Assembly: GCA_011390155.1 (NCBI GenBank)
Contig: JAABSW010000001.1
Span: 308,953-372,952 of the forward strand
Reading direction: 5' to 3'
Length of the DNA: 64,000 nt
Source: Clostridiaceae bacterium
Lineage (GTDB): Bacteria; Bacillota; Clostridia; Peptostreptococcales; Tindalliaceae
In this document: piece after piece, positions 7,876 to 17,056 of the stretch
How positions within the stretch are numbered: the first letter of the stretch is position 1
How the letters are laid out: each line of letters starts with the position of its first letter
Notes under the pieces: generated by a model
Database searches by the model: none
The model's input: the letters and a program-made list of their open reading frames with translations, nothing else
Told to the model about the DNA's origin: nothing
Position numbers and translations under genes: made by a program

Positions 7876-8760
7876 ATGGAAATGAGACAACTAAGGTATT
7901 TTGTTTCAGTAGCAGAATACTTGAATTTTACAGAAGCTGGTAAACATCTGTATGTTGCACAGTCGGCTGTGAGCCAGCAGATTGCAGAATTGGAAAAAGA
8001 ACTGGGAGTTCAGTTGTTCAACAGAACAAAACGCTCGGTCAAATTGACAAATGCGGGTAAAGTATTATTAAAGGAAGCCACTTTTATTATGGCAAGAATG
8101 AAAGAAGCGGAAGAGAAGACAAAGCAGGCAGACCTGGGTTTGGTCGGCTCCCTTCGCGTTGGATTTCTTGGTTACGCTGAGAGATCACTGTTGCCACCTT
8201 TTATCAGGCACTTTCGACAGTTATACCCCCAGATAGAACTACACCTGGATCAATACCATCATGGTGAATTAATAGAGATGATCAACAATGAAGCGTTAGA
8301 TGTTGGTTTTACATTGGCGTTTGGTGTTGAATCTATGAGTCATTTGGATTATTTATCGATTTTTCAGGAAACCATTGCAGTTGTGGTACATGAAGACCAT
8401 CCGAGGGCAAAGGACAAAATGATCAAACTGTCAGAATTATCTGCCGAACCGTATATTGTGTTAAATCGACGAGAATCACCACAGGGATTTCAACAAACAC
8501 TTCAAATCTGTACAAATAATGGGTTTACACCTAATATTGCCCATGAGCCAAAACTGTTGCAGACAGTGTTAATGTTGGTAGATGCAGGAATGGGCATTGC
8601 AATATTACCGCAAAGTGCCCAGATGCTTGCTTCAGATAGTCTGCGGTTCATACAACTGGATGAAAGGCAGGAGGCCTATGAACTCGTTGCGACCTGGCAC
8701 AGACATAATGCCAATCCATCAGCTGCACTGTTTATTGAAGAATTGAAGAGGCGCCGATGA
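7876..8760 (+). CDS. LysR-family transcriptional regulator
   Basis: A 294-residue regulator. Residues 1-60 are the winged helix-turn-helix (MEMRQLRYFVSVAEYLNFTE, then AQSAVSQQIAELEKELGVQLF), and residues 90-290 form the periplasmic-binding-like effector domain (GSLRVGFLGYAE to the C-terminus). It is divergent from the vor operon across 192 bp that contain a palindrome, the classical arrangement for a LysR protein and its target. The ribosome binding site GGAGGAG is well placed. The effector is not known; a branched-chain or other 2-oxoacid would be reasonable but is inference. Confidence 0.9.
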   Translation: MEMRQLRYFVSVAEYLNFTEAGKHLYVAQSAVSQQIAELEKELGVQLFNRTKRSVKLTNAGKVLLKEATFIMARMKEAEEKTKQADLGLVGSLRVGFLGYAERSLLPPFIRHFRQLYPQIELHLDQYHHGELIEMINNEALDVGFTLAFGVESMSHLDYLSIFQETIAVVVHEDHPRAKDKMIKLSELSAEPYIVLNRRESPQGFQQTLQICTNNGFTPNIAHEPKLLQTVLMLVDAGMGIAILPQSAQMLASDSLRFIQLDERQEAYELVATWHRHNANPSAALFIEELKRRR

Positions 8761-8772
8761 AATGGTTTACAG

Positions 8773-9117
8773 TCACTCTTGTGTTTTACGATGAACGGTA
8801 ATTGATAGAATATTTTTCTCGCAACTTACATCTGCGTAATCCACCAGTGCTCCAAGTAGGTCTAGTTCCTGCCGTTGACTGTTTCCTCCAAGCAATCCCC
8901 AATAATACTCCTCAAGTTCAGCTTGTCTGGGTTCGTTTAACAGTTCTGCAAGGTGATCCAGGTCAGTTGGCACGGAGGTGCACAGTCCTTCAACATGGAT
9001 TATAAACTCTTTGTCTTTGTAATTAAGATCCATCTTCAGATGATCAATGTTTTGATTAAAAAAATATCCAATCAGTTCTTCAAGAATTTTTGTTGCTTTC
9101 ATTCTTTCATTGCGCAT
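8773..9117 (-). CDS. Small conserved-looking protein of unknown function beside the DUF1576-type gene
   Basis: Predicted soluble protein of 114 residues, acidic, without transmembrane segments or a motif I recognise. The ATG at 9117 is chosen over a TTG at 9126, because AGGAAAGG lies nine bases before the ATG and overlaps the TTG. It follows the DUF1576-type membrane protein gene by 15 bp on the same strand, so the two are almost certainly cotranscribed and may act together. Mixed alpha/beta character is suggested by alternating strands (FIIHVEGL, NILSITVHR) and helices. No function can be given. Confidence 0.6.
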   Translation of the reverse strand: MRNERMKATKILEELIGYFFNQNIDHLKMDLNYKDKEFIIHVEGLCTSVPTDLDHLAELLNEPRQAELEEYYWGLLGGNSQRQELDLLGALVDYADVSCEKNILSITVHRKTQE

Positions 9118-9132
9118 TGTTATCAACCTTTC

Positions 9133-10455
9133 CTAATTGACGTCTCTCTTTAAAGAATCAAATATTGGAACAAGTGCTGCGGCTACAAACCCTCCTGAAA
9201 AGCCATTGTTGTAAAGGTTCATACCTCCATGCAAGTAGCCTACATTCATCACGACTGCCATATGAAGAAATCCTGCGATGATACCATGGAACCATCCGTA
9301 GGTACCTGCGATTGGCGCAAGGGTTGTGCCGAAGAGTGCTGCCAACAATGCTCCCGTGGAACTTGGTTCCCAAACTTGTAATAATGCAGCAAGATAAACG
9401 CCCAAAAGTACGGGAATGATGTTCTTTACATGTTTACCGAAAGCTCCAAACCCAACAATTGTAAAGATTCCTCCAATAATTGGCCCATTCAATTGTCCTC
9501 CAATTAGCAAAACGTAATAGGTTGACAAAAATCCCAGTAATGACATGTTTAACAAGGTAGCCCCAAATCCATCTGAAGTGACAAAATCAGAAACCAAGCG
9601 CCCGGGTTGCAACCAAATTCTCATAAGGCCAGGCAGAACACGTCGGCTAAAATAAAGTCCTACAATCAACATACCGGTAAAAAGAAACATGAGATATCCA
9701 CTCAGGGTGGCATTATATCCTTCAATGACTATCAAAGTTGCCGGGTTTTGGTAGTTAAAGGAGCGAAAGAGGGCCATGAAAAACATACCAGTCACACCTG
9801 CTGTAAATCCAATGTTGTAGAGGTTAAACCCCTGGTGAAATTTAACAAAATGATTTGCCAGTGGAGGAAGGCAAAAGCCTGCCAGTAATCCGATTAGTGT
9901 TCCAAGGGGAATTGAATAATATAGAGGAAGTTCGAATCCAAAAGTGATTTGGCTTACCAAAGGCCCCAATGCCGTTCCAAAAAAGGCAATTAAGATAAAC
10001 TTACTAAAGGTCTCTTTCCGATATTTGGCATGAAAATATACACCTATCATGATGGCCCATATGTTGTACATGTTTTTACCGAACAAAGCAAATCCACCAA
10101 TTGTGAAGATAGCGGCTATAATGGGGCCATTCATATTAACCTTATTTTTCCACGCTATGAAGACTGCCAACAATATGAGTGCTCCACTGTTGAATAGAGC
10201 GGATCCGATGGAGCCAACTGCCATGTAATCTGTCACGAGTATACTGGGGGATTGAATAATTAAAAACAGCCCCTGGAAAATCTCGCTGATATTATTAAAA
10301 AAGAGAGAAGAACAAAGAATGGCGATACCTAAAAAGGTCATTATTAAATATTTGGTTTTTTCCGCTACGATGATAAACCCTTTTTTATCATCCACATCTC
10401 TGCTATCGAAAACGGTTTGTTGCAGGCTATTAATAATTGTATTAAATCGTTTCAA
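9133..10455 (-). CDS. DUF1576-type multi-spanning membrane protein with internal duplication
   Basis: A 440-residue integral membrane protein with about ten to twelve hydrophobic segments. It matches my recollection of the DUF1576 family, whose function is unknown. The two halves repeat each other: NMNGPIIAAIFTIGGFALFG in the first half matches QLNGPIIGGIFTIVGFGAFG in the second, and GFNLYNIGFTAGVTG matches GMNLYNNGFSGGFVA. Such duplicated halves are common in transporters and channels. The start is TTG with AGGAGG seven bases upstream. It probably forms an operon with the small gene at 8773. Transport is an inference; no substrate can be named. Confidence 0.75.
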   Translation of the reverse strand: MKRFNTIINSLQQTVFDSRDVDDKKGFIIVAEKTKYLIMTFLGIAILCSSLFFNNISEIFQGLFLIIQSPSILVTDYMAVGSIGSALFNSGALILLAVFIAWKNKVNMNGPIIAAIFTIGGFALFGKNMYNIWAIMIGVYFHAKYRKETFSKFILIAFFGTALGPLVSQITFGFELPLYYSIPLGTLIGLLAGFCLPPLANHFVKFHQGFNLYNIGFTAGVTGMFFMALFRSFNYQNPATLIVIEGYNATLSGYLMFLFTGMLIVGLYFSRRVLPGLMRIWLQPGRLVSDFVTSDGFGATLLNMSLLGFLSTYYVLLIGGQLNGPIIGGIFTIVGFGAFGKHVKNIIPVLLGVYLAALLQVWEPSSTGALLAALFGTTLAPIAGTYGWFHGIIAGFLHMAVVMNVGYLHGGMNLYNNGFSGGFVAAALVPIFDSLKRDVN

Positions 10456-10566
10456 TTGTTTACCTCCTGAATCTTATACAATGATTGACGTTGGTACGGG
10501 TATAGTATAACAGGAAAAGATTGCTTTAAAAAGGTGAATTATTATCTTTATTTAAACAAACAAGAA

Positions 10567-10887
10567 CTACATCAGTAAGAGCATCCAGAAAATCAATAGA
10601 CCCGTTGCAATTGTGGCAAGAAGATTTTTAGTTTTCCATGCAACAATCATTGCCATGGCACCTGCTACCAATCTGTTGTTGTAAACAGAAATAAAAAGAC
10701 TACCTTGATGCAGCATTATGGCAGGAAAAATAAGAGCAGACAAAACTGCAGCAGGAACAAATCGCATCGATCGTTTAATCCAGCCAGGCAAAGTAAATTG
10801 TCCATACATATGTATGAAGGAAAAACGAAATAAAAATGTTCCCAGTGAAACAATAGCAATAGTAAGAATAAGGCGATTATTTGTCAC
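10567..10887 (-). CDS. azlD: AzlD-type branched-chain amino acid transport subunit
   Basis: Small membrane subunit of 106 residues with about four hydrophobic helices. It includes RFSFIHMYGQFTLPGWIKRSMRFVPAAVLSAL in spirit of the AzlD family, which works with AzlC to export branched-chain amino acids. I choose GTG at 10887 because it lies just past the azlC stop at 10892 and behind AGAGGTAG; a Met codon farther upstream would sit inside azlC. Length is normal for the family. Cotranscribed with azlC. Confidence 0.85.
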   Translation of the reverse strand: MTNNRLILTIAIVSLGTFLFRFSFIHMYGQFTLPGWIKRSMRFVPAAVLSALIFPAIMLHQGSLFISVYNNRLVAGAMAMIVAWKTKNLLATIATGLLIFWMLLLM

Positions 10888-10891
10888 TCTA

Positions 10892-11590
10892 CTACCTCTT
10901 TTCTGTACTGCTGAAATAAGTTTCAGAGAGGGCACCTGCAGTTATACCAGCAATCGCTGCCAAGGGTAATCCGAGATTCATGGGAATATTAGTCGAAATG
11001 ACTGCCACTGTAGCACTAACGATGACTGCAATAACCGCTGGTTTGTCATTAATCGATTTAAAGAGTACCGCAGTGAAAGTAAGGGGTATGGCAAAATCAA
11101 GTCCCAATTGGGGCGGAATGACAGATCCAAGTAACAACCCTGAGAGGGTGGCAATCTGCCAAACAACCCACAGGAGAGAAGAAGCACCAAGAAAGAACCA
11201 CTTAGGGTCATCATCAGGTTCATTCATGAAATGAACCATGGATAAAGCGTAACTTTGATCGGTCATCATATATGCCAGGATTATTTTCCATGAAACAGGT
11301 TCTTTTCTGAAATAAGGAGCGATTGACAGGCTGTATATCATGAACCGAAGGTTGATAATCAATGCAGTATAGATGATGATGGCTGCTGCAGCATTTTGGT
11401 GAAACAGCTGCAATACTGCCAGTTGAGAGGCTCCTGCAAAAATGGTGACGCTCATAAACAATGCAATGGCAGGTGATACGTTGGTGTTTATTGCTGTTAT
11501 ACCAGTAATCATTGCAAATGGAACGACACCTAAAAGAACAGGCGTAATCGTTCTTGCACCTTTTATAAAGCTTATGTGTAATTTTGGCAT
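10892..11590 (-). CDS. azlC: AzlC-type branched-chain amino acid permease
   Basis: Large subunit of the AzlCD exporter, 232 residues with about six hydrophobic helices. GVVPFAMITG near the N-terminus, IFAGASQLAVLQL and the NLRFMIYSLSIAPYF stretch are characteristic of AzlC. The start at 11590 is preferred over 11608, because AAGGA lies seven bases before it. It is transcribed away from the oxidoreductase gene at 11682, with overlapping -10 regions between them. Substrates inferred from the family are leucine, isoleucine, valine or analogues. Confidence 0.9.
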   Translation of the reverse strand: MPKLHISFIKGARTITPVLLGVVPFAMITGITAINTNVSPAIALFMSVTIFAGASQLAVLQLFHQNAAAAIIIYTALIINLRFMIYSLSIAPYFRKEPVSWKIILAYMMTDQSYALSMVHFMNEPDDDPKWFFLGASSLLWVVWQIATLSGLLLGSVIPPQLGLDFAIPLTFTAVLFKSINDKPAVIAVIVSATVAVISTNIPMNLGLPLAAIAGITAGALSETYFSSTEKR

Positions 11591-11615
11591 AGTCAAATCC
11601 TTTCGCATAAATGGT

Positions 11616-11648
11616 TTGAATAAAATGTAGCAGGGAATGTATATTATA
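11616..11648. promoter_or_regulatory. Overlapping divergent promoters (azlC and oxidoreductase)
   Basis: Plus strand: TTGAAT (11616-11621), 18-bp spacer, TATATT (11640-11645). Minus strand: a perfect TATAAT at 11648-11643 with only a weak -35 box. The two -10 hexamers share three bases, so RNA polymerase can open only one at a time. Confidence 0.5.
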
Positions 11649-11681
11649 ACCGTTGAATTTTACTAAGAAGGAGATGAAATT

Positions 11682-12695
11682 ATGAAAGCAATGACCATAA
11701 TGGAGTTTGGTAAGCCCTCTGTATTTCAATTAATGGAACTGCCTAAACCAGTATTGGAACCCAATCAAGTACTTATAAAAGTGACAGCCTCTTCTGTTAA
11801 TCCCATTGACACTAAAATAAGAAGTGGATTGGTGCCTGCGGCTACGTCGCCGTTTCCTGCGGTGTTAAACGTGGATGTTGCCGGGGAGATTGTTGAAATT
11901 GGCGGAAATGTGAGCGGCTTTAAGGTGGGAGACCGTATTGTTGCAATGGGTGGAGGTGTGAAAGGTCACGATGGTGCTTTGGCAGAATTCATGAGAATTA
12001 ACCAAGCCTTTATGACTAAGATTCCTGAAAGCATAACGGATGAAAAGGCTGCAGTTATGCCAGTTGTAGGACTAACTGCCTGGGAAGCACTGATCACTCG
12101 TGCTAACATCAGATCTGGACAAAAGATCCTGATTCATGGTGGAGCAGGCGGCGTTGGACACATTGCATTGCAAATAGCTGTGTCTATGGGTGCTGAGGTT
12201 ACTGTAACGGTTTCAAATACAGAAAAAGCGGCAATTGCCAATAGACTGGGTGCTCAGCATATTGTAAACTATAATACGCAGTCAGTAAAGGATTATGTTG
12301 ATGAAATAACTGGTGGATCAGGGTATGATGTTATATTTGACACTGTTGGAGGACAGAATTTGAACAATTCATTTGAAGCGGCTGCTGTAAACGGAATAAT
12401 TGTGACAACAAATGCCAGATCTACAAATGATTTGAGTTTGATGCATGCAAAAGGCCTAACACTGCACGTTGTATTCTTATTGGTTCCATTGCTGTATGGT
12501 AAAAATAAAGATACAGTGGGAGAAAATCTAAATAAAATTATGAAGATGATGGATGATGAAAAAATAAATCCCGTCATTTACGATCGATCCTTTGGATTCA
12601 GCCAAGTGAAGGAAGCCCACGAACTGTTGGAGAAAGGCGGTCATGTTGGTAAAATTAGTTTGTTTAATGATTTAAAGTTGATAGATCATTTCTAA
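11682..12695 (+). CDS. NADPH:quinone reductase-like medium-chain dehydrogenase
   Basis: A 337-residue MDR-superfamily oxidoreductase. The N-terminal GroES-like domain has SSVNPIDTKIRSG and VDVAGEIVEIG, and the Rossmann motif is HGGAGGVGHIALQIA. The cysteine and histidine zinc ligands of alcohol dehydrogenases are absent, so it belongs to the zinc-free quinone oxidoreductase branch. The substrate is unknown; likely small enones or quinones with NADPH. Single gene with a GAAGGAG ribosome binding site. Confidence 0.85.
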   Translation: MKAMTIMEFGKPSVFQLMELPKPVLEPNQVLIKVTASSVNPIDTKIRSGLVPAATSPFPAVLNVDVAGEIVEIGGNVSGFKVGDRIVAMGGGVKGHDGALAEFMRINQAFMTKIPESITDEKAAVMPVVGLTAWEALITRANIRSGQKILIHGGAGGVGHIALQIAVSMGAEVTVTVSNTEKAAIANRLGAQHIVNYNTQSVKDYVDEITGGSGYDVIFDTVGGQNLNNSFEAAAVNGIIVTTNARSTNDLSLMHAKGLTLHVVFLLVPLLYGKNKDTVGENLNKIMKMMDDEKINPVIYDRSFGFSQVKEAHELLEKGGHVGKISLFNDLKLIDHF

Positions 12696-12773
12696 ATTGG
12701 TTAGAGGGCTTAATCCAATAATGAGTCATTTAGTTATGCATTCCAACATAGAAAAGTCTCAAACATGAAAAAG

Positions 12774-12801
12774 TTGACAAAAAAAGATTATATGGTATTA
12801 T
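12774..12801 (+). promoter_or_regulatory. Promoter of the riboflavin operon
   Basis: Perfect TTGACA (12774-12779), 16-bp spacer, TATTAT (12796-12801). Transcription would start about six bases later, right at the 5' edge of the FMN riboswitch. Confidence 0.75.
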
Positions 12802-12809
12802 GAAATCAA

Positions 12810-12921
12810 ACTTCAGGGACAGGTGTAATTCCGTACCGGCGGTGAAAGCCCGCGAGCCGAAAGGTTGATCTGGTGTAATTCCAGAGCCGACAGTTAAAGT
12901 CTGGATGGGAGAAGAGCATTG
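12810..12921 (+). ncRNA. FMN riboswitch (RFN element)
   Basis: All conserved RFN blocks are present in order: CAGGGACAGGTGTAATTCC, ACCGGCGGTGAAAGCCC, GCGAGCCG, the variable AAAGGTTGATCTGG stem, AATTCCAGAGCCGACAG, and TCTGGATGGGAGAAGA. It binds FMN in the nascent leader and switches off the ribD-ribE-ribBA-ribH operon. The terminator at 12966-12998 supplies the off state. Confidence 0.95.
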
Positions 12922-12965
12922 ATCACGTAAATGGTAAATTATGTTTTATTTATCATGACCATCAC

Positions 12966-12998
12966 AATTCCTGAAGAGTTATCTTCAGGAATTTTTTT
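12966..12998 (+). terminator. Riboswitch-controlled terminator before ribD
   Basis: Perfect 12-bp stem AATTCCTGAAGA / TCTTCAGGAATT with a four-base GTTA loop and a run of seven T. It lies between the FMN aptamer and ribD, which indicates control by premature termination. Confidence 0.9.
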
Positions 12999-13035
12999 GT
13001 GTAAGATCAAATAACACAAATCAGGAGTGATGTGT

Positions 13036-14136
13036 ATGCACGAAATGTGGATGAAGAGAGCAATGTCATTGGCGGAAAAAGCGTGGGGTGCTACCAACCC
13101 TAATCCATTGGTGGGGGCAGTGATTGTCAAGGATGGTATGTTGGTGGGAGAAGGATTCCATAGTGCTTATGGCCAGGCACACGCTGAGGTGATGGCACTT
13201 CAGGAAGCGGGAGACAGAGCGAAAAATGCAACAATGTACGTGACGTTGGAACCCTGCAACCATCAAGGAAAAACACCTCCCTGCACTGAAGCCATTATTA
13301 AGGCGGGCATTAAGAAAGTATTTGCATCCTTTCTGGACCCAAATCCACAAGTTGCTGGAACGGGTTTTCACAAATTACAGCAAGCAGGAATTGAAACACA
13401 CGAAGGCCTGTTATACCAAGAAGCAACAGAGATGAATGAAATATTCATTCATTATATTACAACTGGAATGCCTTTTGTTGTCCACAAGACTGCCATGAGC
13501 TTGGATGGCAAAACGGCTAGCAATTCAGGACATTCTCAGTGGATTACAGGTAAAGAGGCACGGCAGCATGTACATTGGATGCGTCAAAGATTTGCATCAA
13601 TAATGGTTGGAGTGGGGACTGTAATAAAGGATGATCCTTCGCTTAATGTGAGAGGAACTCAAGTGCAGCCTATTCATCCATTGCGTATCATAATTGACAG
13701 TAAGGGAAGAATTCCAATTTCTTCGAAAGTGCTAAACGACTCACTAACCGGCAAGACGATCATAGCCACAACTGAAGGTATAAACAAAGAAACAGAAAAT
13801 GTCATTAAAAATAAGGGGGCTGAAGTGCTAAAGGTTTCATCAGATCATGGAAAGGTTTCCCTGAAAGAAGTGATCATGGAGCTGGGAAAGAGAGACATTG
13901 ACAGTGTTCTTTTAGAAGGCGGTGGTGTGGTGGCAGCCTCGGCATTTGAATCGAATCTTGTGGACAAAGTGATGTACTATATTGCCCCAAAAATCATCGG
14001 AGGTTCCAATGCACCTGGTGTTATTATGGGAAAAGGGATACTAACCATGGTGGATGCAACTCTATTGACAGACATGAAGTTTAGTCATATCGGAAATGAT
14101 GTATTAGTAAATGCGTTAGTTAATAAAGCGAGGTGA
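13036..14136 (+). CDS. ribD: Bifunctional riboflavin biosynthesis deaminase/reductase RibD
   Basis: Catalyses the second and third steps of the GTP branch: deamination of the pyrimidine ring, then NADPH reduction of the ribose. The N-terminal deaminase domain has zinc ligands His49 (HAE), Cys74 and Cys83 (PCNHQGKTPPC). The C-terminal reductase domain starts near residue 150 (VHKTAMSLDGKTA) and includes LLEGGGVVAASAF. With the ATG at 13036 it has 366 residues. AGGAG ends eight bases before this codon, while GTG 13027 and ATG 13030 overlap or crowd it. First gene of the FMN-regulated operon. Confidence 0.96.
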   Translation: MHEMWMKRAMSLAEKAWGATNPNPLVGAVIVKDGMLVGEGFHSAYGQAHAEVMALQEAGDRAKNATMYVTLEPCNHQGKTPPCTEAIIKAGIKKVFASFLDPNPQVAGTGFHKLQQAGIETHEGLLYQEATEMNEIFIHYITTGMPFVVHKTAMSLDGKTASNSGHSQWITGKEARQHVHWMRQRFASIMVGVGTVIKDDPSLNVRGTQVQPIHPLRIIIDSKGRIPISSKVLNDSLTGKTIIATTEGINKETENVIKNKGAEVLKVSSDHGKVSLKEVIMELGKRDIDSVLLEGGGVVAASAFESNLVDKVMYYIAPKIIGGSNAPGVIMGKGILTMVDATLLTDMKFSHIGNDVLVNALVNKAR

Positions 14137-14140
14137 GTGT

Positions 14141-14782
14141 ATGTTTACCGGAATAGTTGAGGAAATGGGTCGGATTGAAAGAGTTACTGGTGCTGGAAAA
14201 GCATTAAAGTTAATCATTGCGTGCAGAACTGTATTGGAGGATGTGCACCTGGGTGACAGCATAGCAGTAAATGGTATATGCCTAACAGTAACAGAGTGCA
14301 ACAAATTATCTTTCAAAGCAGATATAATGCCTGAAACCTATAGAAGCACTAGCCTGGCCACGTTAAAAACAGGTTCAAAGGTTAACCTGGAGAGGGCATT
14401 ACCTCTGGGAGGAAGATTAGGTGGTCACCTGGTATCAGGACATATTGATGGTACAGGGATTATACTTGGAAAAAGAGAGGAAGATAATGCTCTCTGGCTG
14501 GATATTCAGACTTCTCAGGACATAATGAAATATATGATATTAAAGGGCTCTGTCTGTATAGACGGCACTAGTCTGACAGTATCAGCGATAAATGAAAGTG
14601 CATTTTCGATTTCATTGATTCCCCACACCGCTAAAACGACAATTTTGGCAGAAAAGAACCTTGGAGACCGGGTAAACATTGAATGTGATGTGTTGGCTAA
14701 GTATGTTGAAAAATTAATGTCAGTTAATGTGAATCCGCAAAATGGAATGTCTATGGAGTGGATTAAAGAGCAGGGTTATTAG
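14141..14782 (+). CDS. ribE: Riboflavin synthase alpha chain
   Basis: Makes riboflavin from two molecules of 6,7-dimethyl-8-ribityllumazine. The 213-residue protein starts with the invariant MFTGIVEE and holds two similar lumazine-binding barrels of about 95 residues each ([13 protein letters not shown] in the first, [12 protein letters not shown] in the second). It sits four bases after ribD, with a GAGGTGAGT ribosome binding site spanning the junction. This gene is also called ribC or ribB in some genomes. Confidence 0.96.
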   Translation: MFTGIVEEMGRIERVTGAGKALKLIIACRTVLEDVHLGDSIAVNGICLTVTECNKLSFKADIMPETYRSTSLATLKTGSKVNLERALPLGGRLGGHLVSGHIDGTGIILGKREEDNALWLDIQTSQDIMKYMILKGSVCIDGTSLTVSAINESAFSISLIPHTAKTTILAEKNLGDRVNIECDVLAKYVEKLMSVNVNPQNGMSMEWIKEQGY

Positions 14783-14813
14783 AATTTGCAAATCTAGGAG
14801 AGAAGGTGGCAAG

Positions 14814-16019
14814 ATGTTGGATACAATTGAAAAGGCACTGGATGAAATAAAAAACGGAAAAATGATTATTGTCATAGATGATGAAGACCGTGAAAACGAA
14901 GGTGATCTGCTGATGGCAGCAGAAAAAGCGACTCCTGAAACAGTTAATTTTATGGCAAGATTTGGAAGAGGGCTTATTTGTCTGCCGCTGACAGAGGAAA
15001 GGGCTTATGAACTGAACATGTCACCAATGACTATGAAGAATACTGACAGCAGAGAAACTGCCTTTACTGTATCTGTTGATGCAAAATTAGTGACCACTGG
15101 CATATCAGCTTATGAAAGAGCATTGACAATTCAGACAGTCATTAGCGACCAGTCTTCTGCAAGCGATTTGATTCAACCGGGGCATATATTTCCCTTGGTT
15201 GCAAAACCAGGTGGAGTTTTAAATCGAATGGGGCATACGGAAGCAGCCGTTGATTTGGCTCGATTGGCTGGACTAAAGCCTGCAGGAGTCATCTGTGAGA
15301 TTATGAAAGATGATGGAAACATGGCCAGAGTTCCTGATCTTGAGAAATTCGCAAATGAGCATGAGCTTGTGATGATATCCATAGCTGATTTGGTTAAATA
15401 CCGAAGAAAATATGAAAAATTAATCACAAGGGCTGCGACAGCACAAATGCCCACCCAATATGGAGACTTTTCCATTATTGCCTACGAAAATCAACTTAAT
15501 GGTGAACACCATGTTGCGTTGGTGAAAGGTGAGATCTCGCCTGATGAACCTGTGCTTGTGAGGGTTCATTCGGAATGCTTAACAGGCGATTCTTTTGGAT
15601 CAAAACGTTGTGATTGCGGCAATCAATTAGCAGCTGCGCTTGAAAAAATCAACGAGGTTGGGAAAGGTATTTTGCTATATATGCGTCAGGAAGGAAGGGG
15701 TATTGGTCTGGTCAACAAAATCAGAGCTTACGCTTTGCAGGATGAGGGCAAAGATACGGTCGAAGCAAACTTAATACTCGGGTTTCCTGCTGATCTAAGA
15801 GATTATGGTATAGGGGCACAGATTTTAATTGATTTGGGAGCAAGAAAAATTAAATTAATGACAAATAACCCGAAAAAGATGGTGGGCTTGCAAGGATACG
15901 ACTTGGAAATTGTTGAACGAATACCTCTTGAAATGCCCTTGAAAGCAGAGAATGAAAAATACATGAAAACAAAACAGGACAAAATGGGGCATATGTTGGA
16001 TGAATTGTTTCACCACTGA
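14814..16019 (+). CDS. ribBA: Bifunctional DHBP synthase / GTP cyclohydrolase II
   Basis: A 401-residue fusion that supplies both precursors. Residues 1-200 form 3,4-dihydroxy-2-butanone-4-phosphate synthase, with [11 protein letters not shown] at the acidic metal site and [13 protein letters not shown]. Residues 205-401 form GTP cyclohydrolase II, with zinc cysteines in [15 protein letters not shown] and the RQEGRGIGL motif. The start at 14814 follows AGGAGAGAAGGTGG; an in-frame ATG at 14742 inside ribE lacks a ribosome binding site. Third gene of the operon. Confidence 0.96.
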   Translation: MLDTIEKALDEIKNGKMIIVIDDEDRENEGDLLMAAEKATPETVNFMARFGRGLICLPLTEERAYELNMSPMTMKNTDSRETAFTVSVDAKLVTTGISAYERALTIQTVISDQSSASDLIQPGHIFPLVAKPGGVLNRMGHTEAAVDLARLAGLKPAGVICEIMKDDGNMARVPDLEKFANEHELVMISIADLVKYRRKYEKLITRAATAQMPTQYGDFSIIAYENQLNGEHHVALVKGEISPDEPVLVRVHSECLTGDSFGSKRCDCGNQLAAALEKINEVGKGILLYMRQEGRGIGLVNKIRAYALQDEGKDTVEANLILGFPADLRDYGIGAQILIDLGARKIKLMTNNPKKMVGLQGYDLEIVERIPLEMPLKAENEKYMKTKQDKMGHMLDELFHH

Positions 16020-16058
16020 TAAAAAATTTATGATGTATAATATAAAGGAGTGAATAAG

Positions 16059-16523
16059 ATGAAAACCTTTGAAGGACAACTATTGGCAAAAGGATTTAAA
16101 TTTGGAATTGTTGTTGGCAGGTTTAATGAATTTATAGGCAACAAATTGTTGTCGGGTGCGTTGGATGCTTTAAAACGGCATGGAGCAAGTGAAGCTGACA
16201 TTGAAATAGCATGGGTGCCGGGGGCCTTTGAAATTCCTTTGGCGACACAAAAGATGGCTAAATCCGGTCGATATGACGCTGTGATTGCTTTAGGTGCAGT
16301 TATAAGAGGTGCTACACCTCATTTTGACTACGTTTCAGCCGAAACAACGAAGGGAATAGCAAAAGTTTCACTGGATACCGAACTGCCAATCATTTTTGGT
16401 GTGTTGACCACAGACACGATTGAACAAGCCATTGAAAGAGCAGGCACAAAAGCTGGAAATAAAGGATGGGACGCGGCCATGTCTGCCATTGAGATGGCAA
16501 GTCTGTTTAAATCATTTGAATAG
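16059..16523 (+). CDS. ribH: 6,7-dimethyl-8-ribityllumazine synthase
   Basis: Condenses the two RibD/RibBA products to the lumazine that RibE uses; the family forms 60-mer shells. The 154-residue protein has [37 protein letters not shown] and [12 protein letters not shown], all conserved. The ATG at 16059 lies eight bases after AAGGAG; GTG 16050 overlaps that site. Last gene of the FMN-controlled operon. I see no clear terminator before ndk. Confidence 0.96.
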   Translation: MKTFEGQLLAKGFKFGIVVGRFNEFIGNKLLSGALDALKRHGASEADIEIAWVPGAFEIPLATQKMAKSGRYDAVIALGAVIRGATPHFDYVSAETTKGIAKVSLDTELPIIFGVLTTDTIEQAIERAGTKAGNKGWDAAMSAIEMASLFKSFE

Positions 16524-16599
16524 TCCGACTTAATCAGTCAACTTTGTTGAATTTTGACAGATCATCCGTTATTATTAAGTAATCGAAAGGACTGATCAG

Positions 16600-17007
16600 A
16601 TGAATCGGACGCTCGTTCTCATTAAACCGCAGGCAGTTGATAGAGGTCTTACTGGAAAGATCGTTTCCAGATACGAAGAAAAAGGGTTGAAAATTATTGC
16701 ATTAAAAATGTGTGTAGCAAACGATGAGTTGCTTGCAAAGCATTATGAAGAACATGTTGAAAAATCATTCTATTCCGAATTACTAAAAGCAATGCAGCAA
16801 GGCCCTGTCATCGCCATGGTCTTGGGAGGATCTGATGCAGTCACAGCTGCCAGGGTACTAAATGGAGCAACGGATCCAGTTAAGGCTGCACCTGGTACCA
16901 TCCGTGGAGATTTTGGACTGGAAATGGAGAACAATGTGGTGCATGCGTCAGATAGTATTCAAAGTGCAATGAGAGAAATTAAGTTATGGTTTCCAGATGT
17001 TCAATGA
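16600..17007 (+). CDS. ndk: Nucleoside diphosphate kinase
   Basis: Balances nucleoside triphosphate pools through a phosphohistidine intermediate. The 135-residue protein starts MNRTLVLIKPQAVDRGLTG and contains GATDPVKAAPGTIRGDFG and the catalytic histidine in NNVVHASDS. A TTGACA at 16554 with a weak AGTAAT 18 bp later may be its own promoter; otherwise it is read through from ribH. The ribosome binding site is GAAAGGA. A strong convergent terminator follows. Confidence 0.96.
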   Translation: MNRTLVLIKPQAVDRGLTGKIVSRYEEKGLKIIALKMCVANDELLAKHYEEHVEKSFYSELLKAMQQGPVIAMVLGGSDAVTAARVLNGATDPVKAAPGTIRGDFGLEMENNVVHASDSIQSAMREIKLWFPDVQ

Positions 17008-17008
17008 T

Positions 17009-17050
17009 ATTACAAAGAACCAGATTCTAAGGAATCTGGTTCTTTGTAAT
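17009..17050. terminator. Bidirectional terminator between ndk and PPi-PFK genes
   Basis: Perfect 19-bp inverted repeat (ATTACAAAGAACCAGATTC and its complement) around a TAAG loop, the longest perfect stem I noticed in the window. It serves convergent genes on both strands. Confidence 0.88.
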
Positions 17051-17056
17051 TAGATA

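Noticed and set aside
11220-11729. A 169-codon minus-strand open frame rich in Cys, His and Tyr.
   Set aside because: It lies in another frame of azlC and its leader, has no ribosome binding site, and its composition is that of a shadow frame; azlC is well supported.
12810-12998. Possible separate small RNA gene in the ribD leader.
   Set aside because: All conserved blocks are explained by the FMN riboswitch plus its terminator.
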